Positions 1-25,690 of a stretch of DNA of 64,000 bases are shown piece by piece. A model generated the notes under the pieces. That model worked only from the letters and a program-made list of their open reading frames with translations, searched no databases and was not told where the DNA came from. How positions within the stretch are numbered: the stretch's first letter is position 1; each line of letters starts with the position of its first letter. The translations under genes and the position numbers were made by a program. Origin of the DNA: Osedax fenrisi (lineage: Eukaryota > Annelida > Polychaeta > Sabellida > Siboglinidae); the NCBI GenBank assembly GCA_964019155.1, contig OZ025243.1, forward strand, positions 21,224,441-21,288,440, written 5' to 3'.

Positions 1-121
1 TTCATGGGATGAAAGGATTCCACAAAAATACAAATTACAATACATGATGACAAATATAAACAATTTTAGTAGAACCATATTTTGTAATGATATATAATAC
101 ACACAGGCGATAATAGAACAG

Positions 122-14393
<14,272 letters not shown>

Positions 14394-14512
14394 GGATTCT
14401 ATTATTGATCTGCTCAAACCTACTGGTTCTATCTTCCTTTCAAAGATATTCATCATTCGTCTTAAATTTCTATATCTTTATACTTCTTTTTTTATTAAAT
14501 TCTATTGATATT

Positions 14513-14518
14513 AATAAA
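14513..14518 (+). promoter_or_regulatory. candidate poly(A) signal AATAAA of the CD36-like gene
   Basis: Canonical AATAAA about 120 nt after the TGA. The region is AT-rich, so chance hexamers are common; this is simply the first after the stop. Confidence 0.4.
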
Positions 14519-15870
14519 TATATATATATTTATAATTAACGTAATGATTATATACTATTAAAATAGAGAAAGCATAAATATAGTCTGATTTTAACTTACA
14601 TTTGATTTATAAATAATTTATCAAAAATTATAATATAAACATATTAATATCAATTGGAAAGTAAAAATTTTCATTGTATGCTATTACATTAATTATATTG
14701 TTAATTCTTACAAACTCTTATATTTCACTTTCATATTGCTTACATTTTGCTAAGTTACACCCACATATCTTTTAAATATCCGGCAATATCTGATCCTTGC
14801 AGTAAACTTAATAATTATGTATCAATTAGATCATTTTATTTACTTAATTTATAATCTTTTAATATCACTCTCACTGTAATACCTCATTCAATATGAAATA
14901 TTAGCGTATGTTTTAGATTCTATGATACACACAATAATCTGAGTATAGGCATATACATATTTATTATAATATATTAAATATTATTATTATTGATCTGAAC
15001 ATGAACTAGAACTTAGAATATTAATTATAGTCATGTATATTTGTGCATATCAGTTAACATTATATACTCCACATTAAATGTATTAACAATTACTTTTTCA
15101 TTTTGTTTTAATATGATGTATTTATTATCAATTTTAAATTGTTGTAAGAAATACTTTAATTTCTATTAGTAATATAATTATTATCTTTAATAATAAAACA
15201 AATTATTATTTATAATATAAAGGAAACTACCTTAATATAATAATCATAATATTATTTAAAATATAGCTTTAAATAAATTTATTATAGCCTTTTATTTAAA
15301 ATAATTTTTTTTATATATATTAAATAATAATCAAAAATGAATCGTAAATTAATTTTTGTAAATAGGTGTAATAATAACAAATATTTATTATTCGTATAAT
15401 AAAATCCATAATTATTTGGTTTCTACATTCAAAAATCATAATGTGAAAGATAGGCATATTACTTATCTATACTTTACATATTAATGTACTAAGTAAGTCC
15501 TTAAATAGAGAATCAGATGGAAGAGATATATAGATGTGAAGGCTATCATTATAATATGATAATGGATAGATGTATATTTAGAAAAAAAAATTATTTTAAA
15601 GTAATAATGTATATAACAACATATTGAACTGAGTAGAGACAGTAGAAACACCATGTATATGGTAGAAAGAAGCAGATATTGAATTAGTATTCATATAAGC
15701 TTGTATCAAGGATATATTGATTAAGTGTAGTTAAGTTTATCACATGCACTAATAATAAACAATCTGTATTAGTATAATGTGTGGTATTATTAATATCACA
15801 CGTTATACTCGAGTTAGGGGGGGTCACTATAATTAGGTTAATATTCAAAAGGATCAATAATTCCTTTGTT
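14519..15870. other. AT-rich intergenic DNA
   Basis: No coding frame, RNA gene or clear element seen between the CD36-like gene and the first hairpin element. Confidence 0.55.
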
Positions 15871-15872
15871 TG

Positions 15873-16080
15873 CCCAACAAACAATTATTTAGAACTTTTG
15901 AGAACTATAGTTCTCAAAAGTTCCCATTATATTATTCAGAACTGAAGTTCCAAAAATGTTCTCATTATAAAATATTATTGGAACTAAAATTCTAAAAAAG
16001 TTCCCATTATAATTATTGAGAATCAAAGTTCTCAAAATTTATCATTAATTATAAAAGTTCTGAATAAATTGTTTGTTGGG
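15873..16080. mobile_element. hairpin MITE of about 208 bp
   Basis: The terminal repeats start CCCAACAAACAATTATTTAG on the left and CCCAACAAACAATTTATTCAG inverted on the right. The interior repeats AGTTCTCAAAAGTTCCCATTAT-like units in both orientations, so the whole element can fold on itself. Confidence 0.7.
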
Positions 16081-16234
16081 TAGATGAAACTCAATGAGTT
16101 ATTCACATACACGCATTCAAGAATGTTTAATATGGTAGATAATTGTGATTTAGGTGTTATGAAATAATGCAATAAGGCTTAGTTGTAGGTTATATTATAC
16201 AAACAACAAAGAAGTTCTGTACATGTAGCGCTGC

Positions 16235-16893
16235 TAGGGGAAAGTAACCTAATACGGACACTTTAACAATAAATGGTCTTAACATTTTATGACTCATTAT
16301 TTGCATTCAAAAATTATAATATATTAATATTATATGATTATAGATATTATTGATAAATTAGTGATAATTTATTTTTATTATTATTTTAATTAATAATACA
16401 AGTTAAGTATCTAAATAATAACATTTTTAGATTTAACTTCATTGGTGGTATTAATATTATAACGCACGCGATTGTTATGAAAAATAGAATAGTTATGATT
16501 GGTTATAGGGTGTCCATATTAAGACATCTAGGATGTCCGTATTAGGGAATTATATGACCTCTAGATATATGCTTATAATTTAATAAATATTTGATAACAA
16601 ATATAGCACTTATGTATATAATGTTTAGAATGCGTTAGTTATTAATAATATATTGTTATGTTTTATATCGATACATTTGTATATACTTGATAATGTTTTA
16701 GGTTGATATTTTTTTATAAATTAAAAAAATCAGTTTATTGGATATATCAGCAATATTATGAATAATTAAAAAATAAAAATTACTTTTTTAGACTATATAT
16801 ATAATTATGAATATTTTATTCATTAAACATTTTTTTGTAGGATATGTGGTTTCTGAGATACCGAGAGTGTCCGTATTCGGTTACTTTCCCCTT
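16235..16893. mobile_element. inverted-repeat MITE, GGGGAAAGTAACC family, copy 1
   Basis: The left end GGGGAAAGTAACCTAATACG and the inverted right end GGGGAAAGTAACCGAATACG form terminal repeats that extend into GGACACT. The interior has no coding sequence. Related ends or internal parts recur at about 17440-17760, 23880-24122 and 24990-25652. Confidence 0.75.
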
Positions 16894-17439
16894 AAGCTAG
16901 TAAATGAAATATGAAGAGAGGTTGAGTGGTCACATGGATTAAGAGAAATCACGTGTGTTATAATATTAATACAACCAGTATAGATAAATCTAAACATTTT
17001 ATTTTTGGATACTTAACTTGTATTATTAATTAAAATAATAATAAATATAAATAAATTATGAACTAATTAAATTAGAATAAATTGTTCATAAAATTAATTA
17101 TAAATAATATAATTATAATTGATCTGATTGGATCATCAATAATATAAAGTGTAGGTATATAGGTATATACCTATCTGGTGGTGTATAGTGTGTCCGTCGG
17201 ACACCCCTGTTATAGGGGAGAGTGGGGTTGGATGAACAGGTGTCTTGCATGAGCCACTGGAGATAACAATTATTTGCTACATCAGAAATTTGATTTAACT
17301 GAACTAGTATCGTCATCTATAATTAATACAGTTGCGGAAGTATCATTTTTAATAAAAAAATAAAAATAGTAACATTTTAATCACATTTTTAACTAAAGTA
17401 CGCTCAAAAGTAAAAATTCCAGACAAGGTAATATATGTT

Positions 17440-17760
17440 ATAACTTCTATAATAATTAGTATAATGAGCTGTAGATAAAAATAATGAGTCATAAAATGTT
17501 AAGACCATTTATTTTTAAAGTGTCTGTATTAGGTTACTTTACCATATTTCTATATTCACGAGAAAGTTTTTAGTTGAAATGTGTTTCATAAATTTAAAAA
17601 CGTAATAAAAAAGCAGTTTATTGGATATATTAGACTTTAATAATTAAAAATTAAAATTAAAAATACTTATTTAGACTATTTATATGATTATGAAAATGTT
17701 ATTCAATACAGTTTTTATAGGATTTATATATTCTGAGATACGGAGAGTGTATGTATTCGA
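17440..17760. mobile_element. fragments of the GGGGAAAGTAACC MITE family
   Basis: 17440-17545 matches the left end of the family in inverted orientation. 17555-17760 matches its right-hand interior (ATCAGTTTATTGGATATAT-like). Boundaries are approximate. Confidence 0.5.
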
Positions 17761-17878
17761 GACCGGTCCTTATACGTATACGTATTATAATACATTAGTT
17801 TACTTTCCCATAATACTTGTTCGTTTTCGAAATCTCATTATCGAGATCATAATATTTACACATACACACAATGATACG

Positions 17879-17930
17879 TATGTATGCATGTATGTATGTA
17901 TGTATGTATGTATGTATGTATGTATGTATG

Positions 17931-17985
<55 letters not shown>
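17879..17985. repeat. (TATG)n followed by (TA)n microsatellite
   Basis: About fourteen TATG units at 17879-17935 pass directly into about 25 TA units. Tyr/Ile/His-rich readings across it on both strands are artefacts. Confidence 0.95.
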
Positions 17986-17989
<4 letters not shown>

Positions 17990-18105
17990 ATACACATAGG
18001 TATATATATATATACATACAACTAATATAGCTATTATAGTAATTATACTTTGATAGTATACTATTATTTGATAGTATACCATCATTATGATGTAGGTATG
18101 TATAT

Positions 18106-18135
<30 letters not shown>

Positions 18136-18139
<4 letters not shown>

Positions 18140-18330
18140 ATATGCGCTACGCTTGTTTTATATATCTAATATAGATGTTTAAGTACTGACTGTATTTCTA
18201 GAAGTGACTTGTTGAATTTAGGATATGACTTTTATCAAATCATTCATGCATATCAACAATGGAAATAGGAATGCATATGATACGCTACAGTGCACACACT
18301 TGTATAATACTAATAATATACCTTACAACA
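18136..18330 (-). repeat. 3' LTR of the Ty3/gypsy element
   Basis: 195 bp, base-for-base identical on reading to 22687-22881. Begins TGTTATATGCG and ends CCTTACAACA on the plus strand. Confidence 0.95.
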
Positions 18331-18495
18331 TCCACCCACTACCTAAGAAAAATAGTGACCACACTATTTGTTTATAAAAAACATTTATATATTTTTTTTT
18401 TTTTTTTTTTTTTAACAAAATTACTACCCATAATATATATGCCATTACCTAAAAGTATAACCTACACAACCCTAAACTATAACTAAAACTAAACC

Positions 18496-19659
18496 TTAAT
18501 CCTTGGTTACTCTTAAATTGATCCTATTTTCCACCCTACATGTCTGGCCAAATTTAATTTTATAGGCAGAAGTACCTTTAACTCTACCTTCAACTTCCCA
18601 TTTTTCCTCACCCCAAATATTTTCTAATTTCCGTCTACCTAATTTACGTTTTTTTATTCTAACTATAGTCCCAGCCTCTAATTCGTCTTCTTTCTTTTTG
18701 TCATTTATTTTTTTTCTAGTTAATTCTATTCTATGTTTTACTTTACTGCCGATTTCTCCCATTTTCTGCTTCGTCTCCCATAACCAATCACTGTCCGTGC
18801 CTCTCCCATACCTCTCTAATCTTAAATCCACTGGTAATTTTTCTTCACGTCCAAACATTAAAAAAAATGGAGAAAACCCTGTTGTCGCATGAGGCATAAT
18901 ATTATACGCATGAATCATTTTGGGTAAATGAATCGGCCATTTGGACTTTTCTTCCGTACACAAAACTCTTAATAAATTAATAATAGATCTATTCATGCGT
19001 TCGCATTGTCCATTACCTTCTGGATGATAAGGACTAGTCCTACTTTGGTTAATATTAAATAACTTACATATTTCCCTAACTACTTCCGCTTGAAAATTAC
19101 GTCCTTGGTCGGTATGTATTCTCTCCGGAGTCCCATAACAATAGATCCACTCATTCATTAATATCTTAGCTACCGTAATTGCTAACTGATTTCTAGTAGG
19201 AATAGCTCTAGTAAACTTAGTATATGAATCGGTCATTACTAATATACTCTCTCTTCCATCTGAGGATTTATCAATATTAACGAAGTCTAGAAACACTAAC
19301 TCCAATGGTCTAGTTGCACCTAAATATCCCATATCTATTTTAGGATTTCTACCCCCTCCCTTAGATACTTGACATATTTCGCACTTATCTATATACTCCT
19401 TAATATCTCTATATCTACCTACCCAGGTATATTTTAGACTGATTCTCGCTACCGTTCTATCTATACCCTGGTGACCATTGGCATCGTGTACCCCTTGTAA
19501 GATCTCCCTAATTAACTCACGTGGAACTACCAATACCTTATCACCATTTTTCCTATTCTTATATAGAACTCCTTCTTCTATTATGTAGTTATCATTATTT
19601 ATTGACCCACTTTCTAAATGTTTTATTATCTCTTTTAACCTATGCTCCTCCATTTGCAT
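18496..19659 (-). CDS. pol: integrase of the Ty3/gypsy pol
   Basis: 387 residues. The N-terminal HHCC zinc finger uses H58, H63, C93 and C96. The catalytic DDE core has D125 (LVFLDF), D184 (TDQG) and E220 after the NGQ motif, with the canonical 35-residue spacing between the second Asp and Glu. A basic C-terminal region (KKRKLGRRK, about residues 344-355) follows; no chromodomain was recognised. The frame is open upstream to the TAA ending RNase H, so it is the same frame as RT. It inserts element cDNA into chromosomal DNA. Confidence 0.95.
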   Translation of the reverse strand: MQMEEHRLKEIIKHLESGSINNDNYIIEEGVLYKNRKNGDKVLVVPRELIREILQGVHDANGHQGIDRTVARISLKYTWVGRYRDIKEYIDKCEICQVSKGGGRNPKIDMGYLGATRPLELVFLDFVNIDKSSDGRESILVMTDSYTKFTRAIPTRNQLAITVAKILMNEWIYCYGTPERIHTDQGRNFQAEVVREICKLFNINQSRTSPYHPEGNGQCERMNRSIINLLRVLCTEEKSKWPIHLPKMIHAYNIMPHATTGFSPFFLMFGREEKLPVDLRLERYGRGTDSDWLWETKQKMGEIGSKVKHRIELTRKKINDKKKEDELEAGTIVRIKKRKLGRRKLENIWGEEKWEVEGRVKGTSAYKIKFGQTCRVENRINLRVTKD

Positions 19660-19749
19660 CTCCCTTATCTTCCCTTCCTCTATGCCTGCTATTATACTAA
19701 TATCATTGATCTCTAGATCATCCTCATATAATCTTTTGAAATCATCCCC

Positions 19750-21027
19750 TTATACCTCATTATTCTCCTCACATATCCTAGATAACGCATCTGCTACTAT
19801 ATTTGTACTACCTGTTCTATATTTAAAACGTATTGGAAATGGCGCTAGTCTTGATACCCACCTCTGCTCTAAAGCTGTTAACTGTTTCTTATTTTCTATA
19901 CACGCTACAGCGCTATTATCTGTAAATATTGTACACTGTTTATCCCCCATTAAGTAATGTTTAAATTTATCAGTTACCGCCCATACTACGGCAAGAAACT
20001 CTAGTTTCTTAGCCGAGTAATTAGCTTGATTTTCTTCTCCTGCCTTTAATGATCTACTAGCATATGCAATTACCTTCCTCTCCCCATCTATCACCTGGCT
20101 AAGAACAGCACCTAAACCAATATGTGATGCATCTGTCTCTAATATGAATGCTTCCTCGAATCTAGGTAATGCTAATATTGGTGCACTACTTAACTTATCT
20201 TTTATCTTCTGCATCGCTCTTTCACAGTCATCATCCCACTTAATATTTACCCGTCTACTCATTCTCTTACTTATACTACCTACCCCTGCCTCAGATTTCG
20301 TTAATTTTAATAATGGATGTACAATCTTAGTATATCCTTCTATAAACCTACGATAATATGATCCTACACCCAAGAATGACCTTAACTCCTTCAAGTTCTT
20401 TTGCCTTTTCCACTCTATTATCGTCTTAATCTTATCCGGTATCGTTCCTATCCCTTTATCTGATATCTTAAAGCCTAGAAAATGTATTTCATTTATAAAT
20501 AATCTACATTTCCCTGTATTTAACTGAAATCCAGCTTCTTCCAACCTCATCATTACAACTTCAATATGTCCTAAATGTTCCTTCCATGTCTTAGAATAAA
20601 CTAATATATCATCTAAATAACATACTACAAATTTATACATCTCTGATCTAAATAAGTTTGATATTACTCTCTGAAATGTAGCTGGAGCATTGGTTAAACC
20701 AAATGGCATTCTAGTAAACTCGTAGAGTCCCCACGGGGAACTGAATGCTGTTTTAAATTGATCCTCTTTTACTATTTTTATCTGGTGATATGCTGACTTT
20801 AAATCGAAAGACGAAAATACTTTAGCTCCCCCTAGTGCCTCTAATGAATCATCTATCCTAGGAATTGGATATGCATCCTTAATAGTCTTATTATTCAGCT
20901 GCCTATAGTCTACACATAATCTAATTTCTCCTGTACCCTTTTTTACTACCACTAGTGGACTTGCATATTCACTATTGGACTTAACTATTACCCCTCCCAT
21001 CTCCCACTTAACAATCTGATTCTTCAC
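19750..21027 (-). CDS. pol: reverse transcriptase / RNase H of the Ty3/gypsy pol
   Basis: 425 residues as read from the internal ATG; the frame is open a further 40-50 bases upstream. RT blocks seen: RLCVDYRQLN (36-45), SSFDLKSAYHQI (72-83), MPFGLTNAPATFQ (107-119), catalytic YLDD (137-140), and LGFKIS with SFLG. RNase H blocks: ETDAS (297-301), Glu343 in KLEFLA, TDN (369-371) and ADALSR (412-417). A TAA at 19750-19752 ends it, but the integrase follows in the same frame, so this single codon splits what is normally one polyprotein. Confidence 0.95.
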   Translation of the reverse strand: MKNQIVKWEMGGVIVKSNSEYASPLVVVKKGTGEIRLCVDYRQLNNKTIKDAYPIPRIDDSLEALGGAKVFSSFDLKSAYHQIKIVKEDQFKTAFSSPWGLYEFTRMPFGLTNAPATFQRVISNLFRSEMYKFVVCYLDDILVYSKTWKEHLGHIEVVMMRLEEAGFQLNTGKCRLFINEIHFLGFKISDKGIGTIPDKIKTIIEWKRQKNLKELRSFLGVGSYYRRFIEGYTKIVHPLLKLTKSEAGVGSISKRMSRRVNIKWDDDCERAMQKIKDKLSSAPILALPRFEEAFILETDASHIGLGAVLSQVIDGERKVIAYASRSLKAGEENQANYSAKKLEFLAVVWAVTDKFKHYLMGDKQCTIFTDNSAVACIENKKQLTALEQRWVSRLAPFPIRFKYRTGSTNIVADALSRICEENNEV

Positions 21028-21055
21028 TGCCTCTACCTGGGAAGGTATTATTCGT

Positions 21056-21577
21056 CTATAAGGTTGAGCCCGGTATTTTGTCTATTGTTCTAATACTGTG
21101 TAATCCTACTTTAGCAGAAGCTAATCTATCATTATTTAAAAAAAATATTTTTCTATATTTATAAGTTAATTTTTCTATGCTCTCCTTAAAAATTCTATTT
21201 TTACACCCTATATAAACTTTTACTATCTCCTCATTATTAATACTAACACTACTTATTCCATTTGATACCCTACTTCTTATATGAATTCCCCTACTCACTC
21301 CAGTAATCGATATAACCCCATAAGTCTGTAAAATATTCATACCTATTATAAACAATCCCTTAATATTAGTTACTATGAAACCTACCTTCTCACTCTTCTT
21401 ACCCCATAATATAATATCCGTTATTACTTGTCCCCTATAGTCTAATTTAGTGCCATTTGCTGTTTTTAAATCAACTTTTGGGTTTACAGGTATTACTTTC
21501 AAGTCTAATGACCTTACCATCCCCTCTGATATCACTGAAACCTGACTACCTGTATCTATTAAACATTCAACTACCAT
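21056..21577 (-). CDS. pol: protease domain of the Ty3/gypsy pol
   Basis: Aspartic protease with the active-site motif CLIDTGSQVSVIS (DTG at residues 8-10), a flap-like glycine-rich region and GLFIIGMNIL near the expected C-terminal I-I/L-G motif. The same frame stays open upstream to the gag overlap at 21712, so the protease is probably made by frameshift rather than from the ATG. It stops at 21056-21058 in an overlap with the RT frame, which is offset by one base. This may be recoding, a real indel or an assembly error. Confidence 0.9.
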   Translation of the reverse strand: MVVECLIDTGSQVSVISEGMVRSLDLKVIPVNPKVDLKTANGTKLDYRGQVITDIILWGKKSEKVGFIVTNIKGLFIIGMNILQTYGVISITGVSRGIHIRSRVSNGISSVSINNEEIVKVYIGCKNRIFKESIEKLTYKYRKIFFLNNDRLASAKVGLHSIRTIDKIPGSTL

Positions 21578-21693
21578 CCGATTTATTATTACCTTTTCCC
21601 TAGGACATCTTCCTATTAACCTATTATTATTACCTATTTCCCTTGTACCCCCCTTTATTTTCCAGGCATTCGCCCCTTTCCTAGTTGCCTGAT

Positions 21694-22473
21694 CTACTGG
21701 AAAGGTTGGCGGTTTAAATTCCTATTCCTACACCATCTACTAGTATGCCCTTCCCCTCCACATGTAAAACATCTAACTCTGTCTGTCCAGTTACCTCTTA
21801 ATCTACCTTCCAACTCAGTATTCCTCCTCTCTAATATTTGTATACGTTCCTCCAACCTACTACCATCATTCCCTCTATTAGTTACTTCACCTATTACTTT
21901 ATTAGTTTCTATCTTATAGCATATACCACCCTCCTTCACATTACTCATAGATTCAAACTCCCTCGCCATTGAGCGTATTTCAGAAAAACTTTTTTTTTTT
22001 CCTGATATTAATAAATATCGCCGTAATTCGCAGTCAAATACATTTGTTTTGAATGAATCTGTCATTAGCCCCTCCCACCCATCTACATCCTCTTTCAAAC
22101 TTAACCCTAATTTTAATATAGCATCTATAAACATAGTAATATTCTCCCCTTCTCGTTGTTTCCTATCAACTAAATCATGTAACCTCTCACCCCGTGACCT
22201 CCTACTACTACATCTCTCCCTTAAACTATTAAATATATGCTCTTTATTTAAAAGTGTATTGCCTAACATTGATAATTCTAATTTTGCACCACCTCTTATA
22301 TGATATAAAATATACCCTGCCGCATCCTCACCCTTATGCCCCAATAAATCTACACATTCCTCAGCTCTTGCAATCCACTCACCAGCATCTGTACCCTCAT
22401 TAAAATAATCTAGTTTAACATATGCTAAATCTTTCTTAGCAGGTCTACCTACTGGCTTACTATCTTCTCCCAT
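21694..22473 (-). CDS. gag: gag polyprotein of the Ty3/gypsy element
   Basis: 259 residues. The N-terminal two thirds resemble a retrotransposon capsid region (helical, with Trp33 and an LR/E-rich middle). A short coiled-coil-like stretch lies at about residues 206-225 (LEERIQILERRNTELEGRL). A CCHC zinc knuckle (C235, C238, H243, C248) for RNA binding is near the end. The frame stops eleven residues after the knuckle. A UUUAAAC heptamer lies in gag phase six codons before the stop (see 21712-21718). It packages the element RNA into particles in the cytoplasm. Confidence 0.93.
   Translation of the reverse strand: MGEDSKPVGRPAKKDLAYVKLDYFNEGTDAGEWIARAEECVDLLGHKGEDAAGYILYHIRGGAKLELSMLGNTLLNKEHIFNSLRERCSSRRSRGERLHDLVDRKQREGENITMFIDAILKLGLSLKEDVDGWEGLMTDSFKTNVFDCELRRYLLISGKKKSFSEIRSMAREFESMSNVKEGGICYKIETNKVIGEVTNRGNDGSRLEERIQILERRNTELEGRLRGNWTDRVRCFTCGGEGHTSRWCRNRNLNRQPFQ
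21712..21718 (-). promoter_or_regulatory. candidate -1 ribosomal frameshift site UUUAAAC with downstream hairpin
   Basis: In gag phase the bases read U-UUA-AAC, the classic X-XXY-YYZ slippery heptamer. A shift of -1 enters the frame of the protease, which is open from here to the protease ATG at 21577. Six bases downstream, CCUUUCC can pair with GGAAAGG across a 17-base loop, and CGCC/GGCG outside it extends the stem with a two-base bulge. The gag stop is about 15 bases past the heptamer. Confidence 0.75.
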
Positions 22474-22686
22474 ATCTTCTATATCCCTCTTATAACTATG
22501 TTTAATTACGTAAATAAACTAACAATATTATTTTAAAAATAATATTTTATTATCTAAAATAATATTTTATTATACAAGTGTATGCAAAGTAACAATATCA
22601 ATACACAAACCTGTTATCCTATGTTGTATTTCAATTTCTTCCTCTAGCCACTGGTCCTAGTCAGCACTGGATACCGCTGTCACCAA

Positions 22687-22881
22687 TGTTATATGCGCTA
22701 CGCTTGTTTTATATATCTAATATAGATGTTTAAGTACTGACTGTATTTCTAGAAGTGACTTGTTGAATTTAGGATATGACTTTTATCAAATCATTCATGC
22801 ATATCAACAATGGAAATAGGAATGCATATGATACGCTACAGTGCACACACTTGTATAATACTAATAATATACCTTACAACA
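22687..22881 (-). repeat. 5' LTR of the Ty3/gypsy element
   Basis: Same length and sequence as the copy at 18136-18330. In transcript orientation the leader begins just below 22687 with TTGGTGACAGCGG, whose TGG fits the start of a tRNA primer-binding site. Confidence 0.95.
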
Positions 22882-23309
22882 TCTATATATATATATATAG
22901 ATAATTTCTATAGACAATAGAAGATCATTAATAAAGTAGCAATTACACGTAATTTACCATAATCGATTATTAAAATATCAACAACAATAAACATTATTTA
23001 TTATTATATAAGTATTTGTTATTCGTTGCCTAATTATTATTTATAAATTTACTAAACTGATTGATTTATTATTGAAATGTTTATATTTAAATTTTATTAA
23101 ATTATTATATTAAATATATTTACTAAATTTAACAAATATATTATAAATCACTCATATGGATCAAGTATATCTCGATGATATATTATTTCTATAAGAATAG
23201 CATGTGTAAATATTACCTTCTATGTTTATTATATAGTGTTGTTTATACTAGTAATATTAATAATACAATTATTAATGAACAAAATGATACTTGTTAGTAT
23301 TTATTGTAG

Positions 23310-23377
<68 letters not shown>

Positions 23378-23629
23378 GTATGAATGAATGAAAATAGTCT
23401 ATTGAGTCAGAAAGTACAATTTTTCATATACAATTTCATCTCAAGAGATAGTAGGGTACTAGAGATTATATCGTAACGTAAAGTCACAAAGAGTGTATAC
23501 AGTAAGAGTGCATATAGGTACTCTCCAATTAAATTATACTAATTTGCAATTAAATTATATATATATAACATTATATTTAATATGTGAACTTTTTACTTAT
23601 TTATGATATGAATAATATTATAATGTTTG

Positions 23630-23677
<48 letters not shown>

Positions 23678-23879
23678 AATCGTGATCTTCGAAAATAACA
23701 AAAGATTCATAATATTACATCGTATAGTAGGACCTACATCGTATAGTAGGACCTACATGACCTATCCTCATTTTAACCTACATATGACATATACACTAAT
23801 AATCATCTATTAAGAAGTAACTAGTAGATACTAACTATATATATCTTATAGTATCCTATATATAATATATTATAATTTA
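22882..23879. other. AT-rich intergenic DNA with long (TA)n tracts
   Basis: (TA)n runs at about 23311-23373 and 23635-23672, and a direct repeat of ATCGTATAGTAGGACCTAC at about 23720-23757. No gene seen. Confidence 0.6.
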
Positions 23880-25163
23880 ATACAGACACCCTATATACGT
23901 ATACGTCCGTATTCGGACATGGGTACTGAATACGGACACCCCGTTATCGATGGAATTAAAAGATTAAATAAAATTGTAAAATCACAATAATCTATAATTA
24001 TATCTATATCTATATCTATAATCATAAAATATTAATATATTGTAAATTTTTAATAAAAATAATGAGTTATTAAATATTAAGACCATTTGTTGTTAAAGTT
24101 TCCGTATTAGGTTACTTTCCCCTACTTACAAAAATAGTTATTTGTATTAATACATATTATTATTATTTCCAATATAGGTTCCATGTATTCCTATTCCATA
24201 TTTCTGAAAAAATATTATAAATATTATAAATAAATATATGAAAATTATAATAATTTCATTACATGAATTATAATACATTTATTTGATTACTAAAATTAAT
24301 ATTAAATTGCAATTAATGATATATGAAATATATTAAAACTGTGATAATAAGCCAATACAATTTAAGATTTTGTACTTATATGTTCCATAGAATCCTATAG
24401 GATTCTTTGAAATTGATTTATAAAAATATTTTATTCCTACTAATTTTAAAACTTTATTTTAACAAATGTTTACTATTTAAAAACAATAAATAATAAACCT
24501 TCAATGAGTTATATATTAGTGTATATATTATTGATTATATATTGTATTATATTGTATATATACATATTACAAGTATATAATATTGATAACATTTGTATTA
24601 CTTAATTTTGTAAATATGTTCATATAACATATTATTCATATCACAAACATCAGTAAGAGACATGAGCCTCACCTCACGTGACCGTATTCGGTACCATGTT
24701 CGAACACGCGGGACACCCTGTGTTACAATATGGACACCCTATATACCATTAGAATATATTATATATTATTGATGAACCAATCAGATAAATTAAAATTACA
24801 TTACTTATAATTAATTTTATGAATAATTTAATATAATTTAATTAATAATTAATTAATTAATTTTCATTAATATATTAAATAATAAGTACACAAAGTATAT
24901 AAATAATAAGTATAACACGTATTAATAAATGTATGATATTAATATTATAACGAATGTGATTTTGATGGAAATTAGAAAATTTCACACGTTGCGCGCTTAT
25001 TGGTTATAAGCATAGATCTATAGAGAAAGTTTCTCTCTAGCTCTGTGGTTATAAGCTTATCTAGGTATCCGTATTAAGACATCGAACGAATCAAAAGTTT
25101 ATTATGGATTTATATGACCACTAAAAATACTCTTGTACTTAATTAATGTTTGATGACAAATAT

Positions 25164-25206
<43 letters not shown>

Positions 25207-25646
25207 TTATATATATATATATATAATGTTTAGAATGCTTTAGTTATTCATAATATATTTTTATATTTTATATTAATAAATGTGTATATGCTTGAGAAGG
25301 TTTTAAGTTTACATTTATGAAAAATATATAAATTATATATATATATATAATATATATATTATATATATATATATAATGTTTAGAATGCTTTAGTTATTCA
25401 TAATATATTTTTATATTTTATATTAATAAATGTGTATATGCTTGAGAAGGTTTTAAGTTTACATTTTGTTATAAATTTATAAACGTAATAAAAAAATCAG
25501 TTTATTGGATATATCAGTATTATTATAAATAATAAAAAATACTTATTTAGACTATTTATATAATTATGAATATTTTATTCATTAAACATTTTTTGTATGA
25601 TTTATGGTTTCTGAGATACCGAGAGTGTCCGTATTCGGATACTTTC

Positions 25647-25652
<6 letters not shown>
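23880..25652. mobile_element. GGGGAAAGTAACC-family MITE copies with internal 150-bp duplication
   Basis: 23880-24122 has two TACGGACAC-like ends and a TTACTTTCCCC right end. About 24990-25652 repeats the interior of copy 1 (16235-16893) and ends CCGTATTCGGATACTTTCCCC. Within it a block of about 150 bp (25155-25304) is duplicated in tandem with AATGTTTAGAATGC recurring exactly 150 bp apart. Outer limits of the second copy are uncertain. Confidence 0.6.

Positions 25653-25690
<38 letters not shown>

Larger units (their letters stand above)
18136..22881 (-). mobile_element. Ty3/gypsy LTR retrotransposon, near full length
   Basis: A 4,746-bp element with two identical 195-bp LTRs (TG...CA ends) encloses gag, protease, RT/RNase H and integrase in the Ty3/gypsy order. 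A TGG just inside the 5' LTR begins a likely primer-binding site (the tRNA was not identified). A purine-rich AGGTAGTGGGTGGA abuts the 3' LTR. Identical LTRs imply recent insertion. The coding strand nevertheless has a frame change between protease and RT and one TAA between RNase H and integrase. A target-site duplication was not evident in the (TA)n flanks. It lies between the CD36-like and lectin genes. Confidence 0.95.

Noticed and set aside
17684..18109. Tyr/Ile/His-rich frames of 73-113 aa on both strands
   Set aside because: Built on (TATG)n and (TA)n repeats.
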